64,000 nt of DNA from positions 1-64,000 of the forward strand of contig JAJKFJ010022164.1 of assembly GCA_027382625.1 (NCBI GenBank). The letters run 5' to 3'. How positions within the stretch are numbered: the stretch's first letter is position 1; the number at the start of each line of letters is the position of its first letter. This document shows positions 45,402 through 58,375 of the stretch, piece after piece. Position numbers and translations under genes: made by a program. A model generated the notes under the pieces. It made no database searches and had not been told where the DNA came from. It saw nothing but the letters and a program-made list of their open reading frames with translations. The DNA comes from Tetmemena sp. SeJ-2015 (lineage: Eukaryota > Ciliophora > Spirotrichea > Sporadotrichida > Oxytrichidae).

Positions 45402-48400
45402 TCAATTCTCCTTTTCATGGGAGTCTGGTAAGTGGAATGAAGATTGAATTTGCATTTCTATTTCGCCTGCTATTGTTACCCCTCCTTAACCATCTTCATT
45501 TAGTTTTGAGTATTTATGCTTCAAGCTGCTGTGTCTTTTCACTAGGATGAAAATTACAACACTCACCAAGAGCACTATTATAATTGCGAATAATACAAAA
45601 ACCTGAATTGACTTGTTTGAAAGGATTTCTTCTTTGAGAGTGCATTCCTTTGAATGAACTTTATGGTTTATGAACACTAAGTCAGTTTTATTAAGTTCCT
45701 CAGCATAAATATTTCAAAAAATGGATACATAATGAATATTGTTGCTTTATAGAGATTCTGGGAACTCATATATGACGCATTTCTAATTAATTATGTTTGC
45801 TATTTACTTCTCAGTTCCTTTGCAAGGCGCTTCAATTGTTACTATATCATAGTTCGTGCACTAAGAACAAGCCATATTACTCTCCCATTTAAACTCAAAA
45901 TGACATTCACCTTATAAAAATAATAATTAACTTGCTGCTCTGAAAATACTGGCCATCCGATATCTGATTTCTTTTAGTTGCATATGTAATGAATCTCACT
46001 TGAGTATTTTTTCCCCGTTTCGTAGTCACAAACATCTCCTTCATTGAATTTTATAGAGTATACTTACTATTTTAAAATCGACAAAAAATATTTTTTTTTA
46101 AATAAGTTAACCATCTCTATTGAATTCAGAGAATGACTCTATTTAAGATCCGAGACTTTTCTTTATTCTGAGATTTTTTATCTCTTTCAAACACTCGTCA
46201 TTCACATCATAATCATCCAAGAGCAACTCATCTGATATAACCTCAAAAGATTAGTTCTTGAATGGAAATAGCCCAAATACGTGCCCCAAAGATTTTGAAC
46301 TCCTCAAGTCGTGATATTCAACGGTAGAGAGATCAAAAGTCGCTAAATTAGAAGTATAAGATATTTAAGTGAGCTTTTATTACCTTTTTCTCCAATATAG
46401 AATATTGGAGTCAAATGAGAATTCTTCTTGTCTAAGTTTTATCCGTAGATTGGTCCTATGAATTAATTCTCACAGTACTGATCCGATAAGTCCTCGTTGC
46501 AGTATTTACTTGGCTTGAGTGGTTGAGTTAGGAATCTTAAGCCATTACTAAAAGAGTAAGCATCATATGATTCGCATCTACATTATTATTTAATGGTAAG
46601 CAGGAAAGTAATTTTACTGTGTCTTGTCTTTGTTAGAGTGAGTGAAGGGTGGACATTTCTTGCAGACTGATCCCGCCTCATCATTGAATTCATTTTCTCC
46701 ACAAGGAATGCAACCATCACCTAATCATTTCAATAAATGAAACTTACGTTAGGGAGAAGATGTTTAACCCACATCACAGATAGAGCATGTAAGGCTTCTC
46801 TCCTCTGAATAAAAGCCTTCTGCGCAAGGAAGACATGCAATTGACACTCCCTCATCAGATCCTGCAATATAAATGCTTTATATTATAGCTTATCCCATTA
46901 CGAAGCCCTTGTTAGCATTGCTAGTTTGATAGATAAATTATATCTCGTGAACTCCATAGTCAAGCTTCTTTTAAAACTCAATGAACTTCTCAGTTCTTTT
47001 TTCTAATTTGAAAACCAATTAGTGGTCCAGTATTATTTGTATTTAAGACTGATCATAGAATTATGAAGCTTTAAATTAGATCTTTATCTCGCCCTCATGC
47101 ATATCGATTATGTTTATTCTCTTTGTTAATCCAATCTTTATTCCTGAAGGAAGTTAAAGCTCCTAAAATAAGTTATATGGTGTAATAAGTTTTACTGATA
47201 CTAAATATTGCCCGTCAGCTCTGAAGCCATGAATAGCATCGCATACTGATTAACTGTAGTGAGAAGAGTTAGTGACATGGCAGAAACTTTTAAAACCCAC
47301 TGGTATTTGTTTGAAGTTTTAAACAAAGTAGGTTTTAATAGCAGCAGTTCCTGAGTCGCATTTGCTGCATTTATAATCCTCCATTGAAGCTATAAATTCA
47401 TAATTTATATGTGAAATAAAATTACTGTAGATCAGTTGAGATCCATCTGGACAGAATTAGCAATCTTCTGAATCAATTTCTTATTCATTCTAATAGCAAA
47501 CTTTGCACTCCTCTGTCTTTTAAGACGGAAGGGAGATAGAGTCTTTACTCTTTTTATTACAAATTATAGGCTCTATCCACTCGTAAGAAACTTGTCTTTA
47601 TCCATTTTTACACTTCCCATATTTTACTATGATGTCCTATCTGGTGCATACCTATCTTAGAAGGCACTCAGATGACGATTAAGCTCCAGGGAATGAGAAA
47701 GTTGGAGGTGGACAAGCTTTGCACTCGTTCATATCACTTTCTTGGTCAAGATACGTATTACTACCGCAAATGATACATTTAGAAGATCCAACAGGCGCAT
47801 TACCAAAAAATATATTCCCTTTTGAGCAAGGTGTACACTCTTTAGCTGAATTCTCAGTACCATGCAGCTTTATATACTCAATCTCTGCTTTGTCAAAGCT
47901 CCATTTTTCGCTATCGTAAAAGTCATTGTAAACTATCTCGAAATTGTAGTATCCTGTATTTGGAACTTCAAATTTGAAAACCCTCCAGTCAGAAGAAGAC
48001 CCTTCATCATCCTAGTAAACTTAGTTTTCGTTTACAAATATGCCAAATGAACCTGAAGACTAAGAATTTTATTCATAGTTGATGTGCTTTTTAAATTTCA
48101 TTTCAAAGTAGCCTGGCTAGACAAAATAAGTTGGGATTGTGAGAATATAGAAAAGTAGTATTTTATCCTTTGATATAGTCTAGGGTAAATTTCCAGCGTA
48201 GATGGAGTTTGGGCCTGCTTCCCAAGACACACAGTTCTCATCATCATAGAACCACTCCATATTTTAATCTCTGTAGTAGCAGGAGAGCTGAATATAATAA
48301 TTCTAATAGGTATTGGGGGAGTTATAACTTTTTTGTCCCTAGCGTAGTAAGTCTCCCAATCCCCCATTTGTCCATCTATTAGTAATCCTGGGATACTGTA

Positions 48401-48730
48401 AGTGTTTTATGGACATTAGCTACAAAATTGCTCTGATGTTAGCGGGTTTAAGTCTAAGAATTTTCCTGCTTCACAACTTGTGGAGCAATTTAAATCGTGA
48501 ATAGGAGTTCTAAGCTCATCAGAGTCTTCAAAATCGCAATTTAAAGTATCTGGATATTTCCAAAATGCTATAAGTATTAAGAATATCAATGAGATTTTAC
48601 CTGATCGTGTTTGCATAGATGCATCACAAGCAGAGAAACCATATATCTAATCTTCAACTGTGCATCTTTTTGCAAGCAGCAGGCAAAAGATATTCAAAGT
48701 CAAAATTGGTATTAATCTTCGCATCGACAT
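45402..48730 (-). CDS. ELAPOR (KIAA1324/EIG121)-like cysteine-rich type I membrane protein
   Basis: Start at 48730 with a signal peptide (MRRLIPILTLNIFCLLLA). CTVEDQIYGFSACDASMQTR, a 33-nt GT-AG intron, SAFWKYPDTLNCDFEDSDEL, then LNCSTSCEAGKFLDL and CPQNTYSIPGLLIDGQMGDW. This order (Y-x-x-x-x-C-D ... W-x-x-P, C-x-x-x-C-x-x-G, C-x-x-G/N-T-Y-S) is that of the ELAPOR ectodomain. A second intron (about 41 nt, near 48306-48346) restores frame into NMEWFYDDENCVSWEAG. Many Cys-rich TNFR/GCC2-like repeats follow. Near the C-terminus is one helix (IQVFVLFAIIIVLLVSVVIF) and a short cytosolic tail; TGA 45402-45404. ELAPOR proteins are endosome/lysosome and mannose-6-phosphate-receptor-like; in the ciliate it may be a surface or sorting receptor. 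Confidence 0.75.
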
Positions 48731-48819
48731 TATGTTTTTAAAAATAGACATTTTATTATCTGTAGTATTACAGCTGAGAATTTAATGGAAAATGAAATTA
48801 ATTTACAAATAAAATCAAA

Positions 48820-49092
48820 ATGGAAGAAATAAGAGACAGTTAAAGTGTATCCAATTTAAATAATAAATACACCATTCGATTCAGCAAGAAATTCTAAGAA
48901 TTTTATATCCTTGCAAATTTTGTGTGGGAGCGCTAAATCCGGAGTTAAAAGCGACACAAGTTCTACGAGTTCAAATATTTGGAATTTCAAAATATGCGCG
49001 CATCATATCTCGCTATTGAGAGGGGCTATGAAGATGATTAAAGAAGAAGCTCATATTATTTTTTGATTGGCTATCGAACAAGCTGCAGATGA
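48820..49092 (+). CDS. Small protein, 90 residues, unrecognised
   Basis: ATG 48820 to TGA 49090-49092. Starts MEEIRDSQSVSNLNNKYTIR and includes FQEFYILANFVWERQIRSQK, YLEFQNMRASYLAIERGYED and YYFLIGYRTSCR. Basic and aromatic-rich with three Gln from TAA. Opposite strand and head-to-head with the ELAPOR-like gene, 89 bp apart. Too short for family assignment; sequence after the stop (49095-49330) is AT-rich. Confidence 0.45.
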
Positions 49093-49330
49093 GGGGGTGA
49101 ATCTGCGATTTCAACTGACACCATTTTGCAACTCTTCATTTATTATTTTAACCAATCACCGATTTTAATTAAAATTTCAACTATATTTACAAAACCTTAT
49201 TTTAGTCTCTCAGAAATATAGGTGCATATAATAATTATAGGTAGATTTATTATAAACATTTATTGCGCAAATAATCATGCATTTCATCTTAATAATGCTG
49301 AATATATGTTCTCAGCATATTATACAAGAA

Positions 49331-50935
49331 ATGAAGAACATCTTAGGTGTTTACAAGGAAGTTGGAAAGAAAGTGCAAGGTTCACTCGCAAAGAAATCGT
49401 AAGCACTTATTCAAATTAATCTCCCCATAGAGCTTGGGCCTCTTTACCAGGTGAAGGCCCCCCAATTATCTGGCAAACCCCAGGCAAGCTCCAATACTAC
49501 AGAGCTGAAATGGAGCCTTGGATTCCTGGTAAGTCTCTTACTCTAATCATCCGACTCACTCTTGAGGATTCTCTCAAATTTAATAAATTGACTATCTAAA
49601 TGAAATCCCTGTAGATGAGATAAAGTATCAACTGCGTTTCCCTACTCGCTTTGCTATGAGCGAGCACAAACGTACTTACCTCAGCAAGGTCCAAGAGGAA
49701 ACTCAAAAGTTCTTGAACCAGGCAATAAAGCACAACCACATCAACCCAGCAGAAGGACTCCACCTTGATCTCACTGTCAAACAAGCTGAGATTCTCATCA
49801 GCGCAAGCTCCAAGGTCAGAAGCCTCTCTGAAACTGGAGAGCTAGCTCAAATGCACCAGAAGTTTGACAAAGTTAGCCACAGTATTGAGGAAGATTAAAG
49901 TCTCTGATTCTATTAATTAACTTCATGTGGATTTAGTTAGTTTACCAGAATGTGAGAAACCAGATTGGTGAGATCTTAGCCCAAGTTGAGCACAAGGAAA
50001 ACGAGCTTGTCATGCAACTTAGAGAGCTAGGTATCGAAAAGCTTAGAATCCATGAGAGCCACTACGATGACCCCAACTTCTTTGACTTGATTGGCTTGTC
50101 ATTTGGAGATCCATCATTCAACAACCTTATCATGGTTGAGAGCGCCATCGAGTAAGAGAAGCATGCTCACATCAGAGATCACCTTATCAGCATTAGAGAC
50201 AAGCTCCACGCCTATATGGGTGTTCAGGCTCGCTACTTTGAGATCAAGGTTGAGTTGAGAGAGGAGTATATGAAGAAAATTGGAAAGGATGACAAGCAGT
50301 CACTTGAGGAGCTCAAGAGACTCATCAACTACAGAGACAGATACCAAAACTCGTACAACAGATACGAGCTCTCTCCCAAGGAGGAGCAAGAGTACCAGGT
50401 TTACATCAACATCCTTGGTGAGACTTACAACACTAAGATTCGCCCCTTGGTTGAGCGTTTCACTGAGTACGAGAAGGCTTACAACGACAAGGAGAGAGTC
50501 TATCACCACTACATGGCAGAGTAGGAAAGCGAGGTGCTTCAAAGCTTCCGCGAGCAACTCTTCCAGCACTTGGCTGGCTCTATAGTGGTAAAGGAGCACA
50601 GACAGAGATATCAGAAGGAGTAGTTTGAGAGATATATGGCTTCCATGCAGCTTAACAAGCTCTGGGGAAACACCATCACTCTCAGAGAGCTCACTCTGAA
50701 ATATGCTGACCTCGTTCAGACCCTTATTGAAAACTCTCACAACCATAGAGCTCCCAACATTGAAGCTAACTATGATGACTTCGGAGAGAGAACTGTCAGA
50801 CCTCTCAACTCTACCATCTTCTACTATTTCTTCTCTGCCGACAGAGCAGGCAAGCACTTGGCAAGAATTCTGCTAAGCGCTGCTAGATACCCCAACGACA
50901 GAATTAGAAAGGCCTACATGAGCTTCTTCGCTTGA
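49331..50935 (+). CDS. Highly expressed-type helical protein, four exons, unrecognised
   Basis: MKNILGVYKEVGKKVQGSLA at 49331, a basic amphipathic start compatible with mitochondrial targeting. GT-AG introns at 49399-49430, 49529-49614 and 49900-49940 restore one frame: GEGPPIIWQTPGKLQYYRAE, DEIKYQLRFPTRFAMSEHKR, LSETGELAQMHQKFDKVSHS, QNVRNQIGEILAQVEHKENE, YDDPNFFDLIGLSFGDPSFN, RDHLISIRDKLHAYMGVQAR and so on, to YPNDRIRKAYMSFFA and TGA 50933-50935. Almost wholly helical, rich in Arg/Tyr/Glu. Codon use is strongly C-ending, typical of abundant ciliate proteins. No IES seen. Abundance, the presequence-like start and lack of known motifs suggest a ciliate-specific respiratory or ATP-synthase-associated subunit; that is inference only. 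Confidence 0.65.
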
Positions 50936-51081
50936 GTTTTGTTTCGTTGTCAGTAGCGAGACCTGTTGCATCTTGTTGCTTGCATTTAGTCTCTTATTTA
51001 AATCTTAAACTGTTAATAAAATTCTCTATCTCTGCAAATGCAATATATAGATTAGAATTATAAAGTTATATAAAGTAAGAA

Positions 51082-53050
51082 ATGTCTATCAGAACTTAGC
51101 AAGAGCATAGACAGAGTAGCAAGCCTAAATTTTAAGAGTCTCAGCTAATTCTCGTCAATTCCCTGGACAAAGATAAATAGTTAGCTATCAAATCACAACC
51201 TCAAAATAGGCAACTGCAAACTTACAAGCCTCATAGAAATTCAACCTATGAAAGACCAGCTTTGCACAAAGCCAAGCAGCAAGTACTAGAAGAGGATGAC
51301 TATTATGCAGGATTGGAGGAAATAATAAAGAGAGATTTCTTTCCTGACTTAGTCAAGATGGAGGCATACAAGGAATATATCAAAGAGGAGTAAGAGAAAG
51401 CAAAGAAATAGGCTTTTGGCGTTCCAAATATTTTATCAAGATATGATATTAATTATACTGGTTCGACAATGAAGAGCATAGGCAGGCTGAATAATGTTCC
51501 CTCAGTTTTACTGAAGGGAACACCACTTGACTAAAGTATTTTCGACAGAAGAGAGAAGTTAGACAAAATATTTCAGGATAAAATATCTAAAGCGGACAAT
51601 AAGAGCTAAAAGAATAGAAAGAGCATGCACTCTTAGTTTGGAGAACATGACTTTGATGATATAGACGACAAGGAGAGTAGAATTTTAAACTTTGAGGAAT
51701 TCTCCTAACAAAAAAAGCCAGATGTTTCTCAAATGGGGCTGAATGAGTACCTCAGGAGATTTACATCTCAAGACAATCAAGAATTCGCAGATATTCATAA
51801 GAAAGACAGACAGGTGCATCTTGATAAAATGGCTTGGATGTTTTCTCATAATGAACACTATTCAAAAATTAATAACCTAGCTATTGAAAACGGCGCTTCT
51901 CTCTCGAGCGGAAATTTAATGATAGCTGATGCTAACTATAAAGATCATCTGTCAAGGAATAATCTGCGATAAATTCCTGCTCTTTAGTTTGGTGAGAATG
52001 ATCCTTAGAGTTAGTTTTTCTTCCGATCTGTATCTGAGGATTTGGGTGCTGCAAATGATCATCAGGTAATGATCAATTAACAACTCTAAGATATAAACAG
52101 TGAGCAGATCACTTTCAACTCCTCTCATGAAATTCTGAAGAGCAACACTAGACTTCCTAGTTAAGTTCAAGTGGACTTTATGGAATTAGATGAAAGACTA
52201 TCAAGAGAAAAGGCAATTAAGCTTCAATAGAAAAAAGACGAGATGCTCCAGAAAAGATAGAGAGGAGCAAATTAAGAAGCAAATGTGAACATAAATTAGG
52301 CAGTTAGTTAAGCAGAGGATTTCGATAAGCCACTTGATGTTAATATTCTCAAAGGAAGTTTCCAAAGCTCTACATAAGATGCAGACTAAAGAATTGAATT
52401 AAGCAAGATGATAGCTGTAAATAGAGGCTTGATAAATAGGGATTAGCTAGGCAAGTAAGAAGAATTGTTTAAGACGCCAGTTGTCAGAGGATTCAAACTT
52501 ATCAAAGATACCCCTTTGATATAAAAAGCTGATTTATAAGATAAGAGTCATCCATCACAGAAGAAAATGTCTATTTTTAAGAAACCTATGCCAAATAAAG
52601 TTCCGCAAGTAGATGAATCTCCTTAAATAACTTGGGGAAAAATAAAAGGCGAACCATTTATCAAATTAAATGACAAATTTAAACATTTTCTCTTTTTCAC
52701 ATTGATTGTTTCTCGGCAATATGAGTAAGAGCAATAAAAATGAAAAAAATTACATAATCCCTGAGAGTCCGATGAGAGATGATGTGGCAATCAAGCTTGC
52801 TAACAAGTCTTAGGCGAAAAAGAGAGATGAGAAGTAGCAAGAAAAAGAATTAGTAATTAGAAAGTTGAATTCAACAATTTACCCTTAGAATTCAGGTATT
52901 TCATCTTCCTCAACTCAAATAGCAAATAAAAGTGGTAGTCTCTCTGATAAAGCAAAAGAGCTTTTGAACAGCATTAAAAGGACAAATAGTATGCTTCACA
53001 CTTAAGATAAACTAAGGAAAGAGATAAATACCCCTCTGATTAAAAGGTGA
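51082..53050 (+). CDS. ESS2: Splicing-associated protein ESS2 (DGCR14/Bis1)
   Basis: ATG 51082. Family signatures in order: VLEEDDYYAGLEEIIKRDFF followed by PDLVKMEAYKEYIKEE (the ESS2 L-D-E-E-x-Y-x-x-x-L-E-x-I-I-x-R-D-F-F-P motif), LNEYLRRFTSQDNQEF, a DKMAWMF segment, TPVVRGFKLIKDTPLIQ and ESPQITWGKIKGEPFIKL (S-P-x-x-T-W-G-x-I-x-x-T/E-P). After an IES, RDDVAIKLANKSQAKKRDEK. TGA 53048-53050. ESS2 is a nuclear, largely disordered protein of catalytically active (C-complex) spliceosomes. Length about 630 codons, usual for the family with a low-complexity centre. Confidence 0.88.
52668..52746 (+). other. IES, 79 bp, pointer AAAT
   Basis: AAAT at 52668-52671 and 52747-52750. Removal joins EPFIKLNYIIPESPMRDDVA, matching the ESS2 family across the junction; the unexcised frame stops at TGA. 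Confidence 0.8.
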
Positions 53051-53104
53051 ACATACATGCTTTTGTGAAATGTTCATAATAATTAAAGTCCAATTTTCTT
53101 AAAT

Positions 53105-55033
53105 TTTAAATATAATAACTGCTAAAATCATTTTCTCAGTCTCTGCTGTATGCATTAAATTTAAGAGCTGCTATCTTATTTCTGACTGAGTTTTCAAGAA
53201 GCTGCTAATTGCTGTCCCTTATTTCTTTTACTGCTCTCTCCATAAATTAAAATTAATGAACTTTCTCTCACAGCTTTCCATTAGCCATTCATTAGCTCTA
53301 TCTCTAAGGAACTAATCTCTGCCGCACTCCTCTAACTTCTTCTCATAGTCTTTTCTCAGGACATTAGAGACCTTATATACACCTCTGTCGCACTCTTCTA
53401 AAACTTATCTGCCTATCCAAGATGCACCTTCATAGAACTTTTGGCGTTATTATAAAGAGTGTGAAAGTATAATTATTTTAAGTTCATTATCTTCATTCTT
53501 TTGAGATTTTTCAAGTTCCTGAATTCTCTGCTTAAGTCTTTCATTCTCGTCTATTAGATATCTACGCTCTTGCTATATCTAGTTTGTATAAGCAACTGTT
53601 TGGTCTACTAAGACTAAACTCTGAAGAGGTCCACTATCAACATCTGCAATTGCTCCAACATTTTCTCTTAGTGAACGTTGCTACTCTTTCAAATCCTTCT
53701 TCAATCTTAAAACTATATAACCAATCGCTTGACATCGTTTTAAAGCACCACCTTATCATAAGGTTGCTTAAAGCTAATCTATCTTCTAAGGAATGCTATT
53801 TCTTTGTGAGACTCGTTCTTCACATGTTGTAACTGCTTCTTCTCTCTTTGCCTCCAAATTCTATTAAGATCTTGGAGCAACTAATTCATCAAAGATTGAG
53901 AAATGGACGAAGCGCACTTATAAAAACATGTAAACTTATTTCTAAAGTCATGAGCTACTTTGAAAGCTTCGTCAGGGATCCAATCTTCACTTTCATTGGA
54001 ATCTTTATAGAAGTTGTTGAGGTGCTTCTTTTTCTTAGGATAGTGGCAGGTGGTATCATCACCCTAGGGCCTCAAAGGATCAGGGTTCATATATCTGATG
54101 CCTACTCCTCCATCACTTACTGAGTCAGCGGCTAATCTCCCAAAGTGAGAAAATTCTTTGGTCTGAGCAAGCATCTGGATTAATCTCTCGTTGTCTGCTT
54201 TGTAATGCTGAATCTCCAATAAAGCTGTGCCTTCAGACTAAAGAAATATACCATAACCAAAAATCACTTTCTAGTCATAACAACTTAGTCGAGCTTGCTT
54301 CTAGTATTTTCAAGTTCACTCTGGAGCTCAGCTACTAGTCTTTCCTTCCTCTAAAGCTCATCCTTTATTTACTTATTGTCCTCCTGATTATTTTATTCAT
54401 TAACTACCACCTTTGAGAGATACTTATCCTTCTCTTTGATAGTGGCAGAGAGTTTATAGACTTCTGATTCTCTAACTATGATTTCATCTTGTAGTCTCTC
54501 TAACTTTTGTCTTGCCTCTTCTCTTAAGCGCTCTTTAGCTTGTATAGTCTAGATAGTTTCTCTCTGTAATATCTCTGCCTCCTTTTAAGCCTAATAAACC
54601 TCATTGAATATTAATATTAGAGATAATTGCCTCACCCTCATGAATATAAGGTTTACTTGTCTGCCTGCATTTCACTGACTTCATTTGCTGCTTGTCTGAC
54701 TGCTTTTCTATCGTCCAATACTTCTCTTTCCAGTTCCTCCTTCTCTTATTTGGTTTTAGCCAAGCAATATTCTGCATATTTTAAGGAGTCCTTCAACTCG
54801 TCTATCTCGCATTGAGCAAGTCTAAACAGCTACTTAGTCTATTCATTCTACTTAGTATCCTAGTCCGTTCTAAGTATCCTACCAGATTGAGTATGGCTGT
54901 TTTTCCTTAGACTTGCTAAGGGCTTCCCAGCTTAATTTGACTTTGTAGATATTCTGGATTGATTGTGTGGTGGATGCGAGTTCTTTTGCGTGATTACACC
55001 CTGGTTTTGAATTGAAAAGCGTTGCTCTGCCAT
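53105..55033 (-). CDS. Coiled-coil protein, unrecognised
   Basis: ATG at 55033: MAEQRFSIQNQGVITQKNSH, a Ser/Thr-rich head, then coiled coil (LAQCEIDELKDSLKYAEYCL). A GT-AG intron (about 54586-54640) and another interruption near 54250-54290 precede NERLIQMLAQTKEFSHFGRL, SVSDGGVGIRYMNPDPL, EDWIPDEAFKVAHDFRNKF and LQDLNRIWRQREKKQLQHV, then VLRKDYEKKLEECGRDQFLR near the C-terminus. The end is not fixed because no TGA appears before the neighbouring ESS2 3' end. Likely a cytoskeletal or basal-body-type coiled-coil protein; the DWIPDEAFKVAHDFRNKF block looks conserved and would be the best search query. Confidence 0.6.
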
Positions 55034-55244
55034 TTAAATTTCAAGAATTAACAACAACAAATTGAATTCAAATTTTAGCCACATAATTACATTGTAGATT
55101 TTTAAGTTAGATATTTTACTAAATTAAGTAAATGAGTGATTGTTTGATCGTTAGTGCATTGTTTATAATCTTCATCTCCTCTTTTAGCTATATTACTTCC
55201 AATCATAACATCGTCTAATTTAATTAAATTATAAAAGAGCATCA

Positions 55245-57256
55245 ATGAAGGCTTCAATACGTTCTAAGTTCGATCGTAGGACTCTATTCTCCGAGTTCTT
55301 CTAATTAGAGGAGCAATAACTTAACCAAAGGCACTCTAAAATCAAGTTTACAGCCTAAAATTTGAATAGTCCTATATCAAAAGCCAGTTCTTTCTAAAAG
55401 AGAAACAATTTTAAAGACAAGGCATTAGGGCGATTTATTTTCCTATATTTTGAATCACTTTTTAGATTTAGTGCATCAACTGAATAAATAAAAGATTAAG
55501 ATTCAAATTGTGATGGAAATGGTGTGTAAACCACCTAACCTCGGAATCCTAGATTAATCTCTATCAGCTCGCCACACTTAAATAGATTTTCTCTTTAAAG
55601 TCCTAAATATCACAACTCCAGTCATCATGACTCCAATGATTTTTAATAAAAGAGAACGGGAGAGAATATAACTTTGATGACGATTCTATCAATCATAATA
55701 GTCATAAAGGCACCACAGACTTAAATAAAACGAACCTGGAAAGTGCAGAGGATCATCAAAAATCTAATTTCAAGAAAATTCATGATGTGAATCTCAAGAA
55801 ATTTGCTCATATCAGATTCGATCTATCTGAGGATTCTTTTAAAGAAGACTAGGATATGCAATCTTACAGAACCAATAGTGAAATTAAAGTTGAAGAGCCA
55901 AAACTAGATCCACCACCCAACTTAACAATAGAAAAGCTGAATAATCTAATTGAAGGAGCCAAGGTAGTTAACTCTTTGTTTATCGAAAGCAGGAAGCCTA
56001 GGTATCTGTTTGACTTGAAAATGAGAGAGCAGATTCTAGAGCTGAAACGCCAAAAGGAGATAGAGCGATAAAGACTTCTAAAGAAGAATGTGAGACGGCT
56101 GCCTACTTAAGACAAGAGATTCAGATAGAGCATACTATTCATCTACAATTAAAACTAACCTATTCATAAGAATGCAACTATAAATGTAAGCGTCTTGAAT
56201 GGCGATATTCATCAATCATCCTCATAAGCAATAGATGTTTGTAACCCTATAAAACGGAAAGAGCTTCTTCGAGAAGAGGCACTAGAGCAACAAGCTAGGA
56301 AGAACTAAACCCTTCTGAGAAAGAGAAGTTTAGCTTTTCTGCTTCCTCAAGGTTTGATATTGATATCGGTTCACTCCAAGAGTTTCACAAAAAGAATGGC
56401 CCTAAAACCAAAGACTCGAACAGCAGTTTACGCTTTTGGAAACAGAAAAGATTGCAATCTGCAAGACTTAATATATCAAGTAGCTCAATGTTTAGAGAAG
56501 CGCTGAGACTATCCAATAAGACGATAAGCAAAAGCTTTAAGTAAATAATCTGAATAATTCCTAAAAGGCTCCTAATGAAATCAAATCAAGTGATTCCAAA
56601 TTTTATAAAGTCAACAAGGATGGCAACTTCAGCGACAATAAGAGCAGTTCAATGATTTCTTCGCGAATGGTGAGAAAGATTGACTCAGAAATATATTTGG
56701 GTGAAAATTTTAAAAGAGCAGATAGATAGTTTATTATCAAGAATATAACCAATAGAAGTTAAAGTAAGGAGAAGGAAAGGCCAACTCGAAATTTTGATTT
56801 TAGTAAGTATGTTCTTCAGAAAGTTGCTGCTCAATTAGGAGATTAGAATTGCTAAGTTGCTTAAAGTAGCAGCAGTATTAATAATCTTCTATTTAGCAAA
56901 GAGTGTAGTCTCTTAAAAATTAAAGCTCTATAAAATCTATCTCTCAATAAGAATAAGGAACTCAAGTTTTGGGTAAATCCAAAAACGTAGATTAAAACGA
57001 TAGAAATGAAAAGTAAAATATGGGACCCCTAAAAAATTAATTTTTGAAAATGAAAACTACCACAGATCGGAAAGATGTAATTTCTGATACTTCAGAGGAT
57101 ACGTTTTCTTAAAGCTTTGATCTGTAGCAGCAAAAACTGAGTACCTTCAAGTATTCAATTAAAGATGAGTAGAATAAGAATAACGGCATTAGATTAGGCC
57201 TCAAGAATTTGCTTTTGAGGAAAGATGTTCAAGCTTTTCATCTTTCAAAAGTTTGA
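55245..57256 (+). CDS. Disordered basic protein, unrecognised
   Basis: ATG 55245: MKASIRSKFDRRTLFSEFFQ. Long Ser/Asn/Lys-rich frame with FKKIHDVNLKKFAHIRFDLS, a helical block LTIEKLNNLIEGAKVVNSLF and FDLKMREQILELKRQKEIER, then FSASRFDIDIGSLQEFHKKN, IDSEIYLGENFKRADRQFII, and a tail ending VQAFHLSKV and TGA 57254-57256. Frame changes near 55655, 56300, 56545 and 57050 imply short IESs. An AT-rich stretch at 55430-55480 may be another. No domain recognised; composition suggests a disordered scaffold. Confidence 0.5.
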
Positions 57257-58331
57257 TTAATATGAAAACCTTATTTTTAGGAATTTTTTAAGAAATTAAT
57301 TAATGATTTTAACTTTTATAGCAAAATATATGAAAAATATTAAATTTCAAAAAAACCCCAATTTTTTCCGATTAAAATAAAATTTAGGAAAATTTAATAA
57401 AATTTTAAATTTTAAAGGGGAAAGTTTATTAATTTAGTAGCTTTAACCGCTTATAATTTATCCTAATTAATTAATAATTTATCTAACTATTGCATAGAAG
57501 CAACCTCCAAAAATTTATTTAATTATAAAGTAAGCAATTAAATAACCCCTAAGGAATTTATAAGCAAATATGTTGCTCGGTAGTTCATTTACAGTTGCTA
57601 AAAACAAAATTTTATGATAAAATTAAGAATCTTAAGGGCCTAAATAGTATAAATAGCTTCCTAAGTGGATATCTAAATTCAATTGTAGTCTTTTCTGTTT
57701 AATTTTAAATCTAAATTTTAATTTTCCACAACGAATAAGAGGTTTATAAAATTTAAATTTTTTCATTCAATAAAAGCAAAAATTATAATTAAAAAAATGA
57801 TTTGGATATTTTAAAATTCTGGATAGTATTTTTATATCGCTCTCTTTTCTTTGAATAAAAAATAATAAAAGTTTTGAAGTACTTCCGAATTTGATTTATA
57901 TTTTAAGATATAGCTCTGGCGCTATTAGCATTAATTTTGCTCCCCCTATATTCTCTCATTTATAAATATAAATGAGAAGGTAATAAATTTAGGAGAGCTT
58001 GCTCGTGAGAGTTTCTTTTACTTTGCTGGCAGTTAGAGGATTACAGTTCGGACTTAAAATAATTATTTATTATTTTTAAATAGACTCCTGGTTTGGACTT
58101 TGAATTTAATTATCCTTGATATTTTAAAATTAAAAGTATTTTTAATTAAAAAAATAAAATCCTAATTAAGATTACCTTGTTTTTTGTTAAAGTATGTTTT
58201 AGCAAATTGTAATAAAAATAAAACGCTTTTAATATAGTTGTCAAAGAAGACAAATTTATCATTCGAAATAAAATTAATGTGTCTCTCCTTTTACAATCAG
58301 GGTCTCATTTAAATTAAGATTGATAGATAGC

Positions 58332-58375
<44 letters not shown>

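Noticed and set aside
50300..50857. 185-codon reverse open frame, Leu/Val/Ser-rich
   Set aside because: Antisense shadow of the highly biased 49331-50935 gene.
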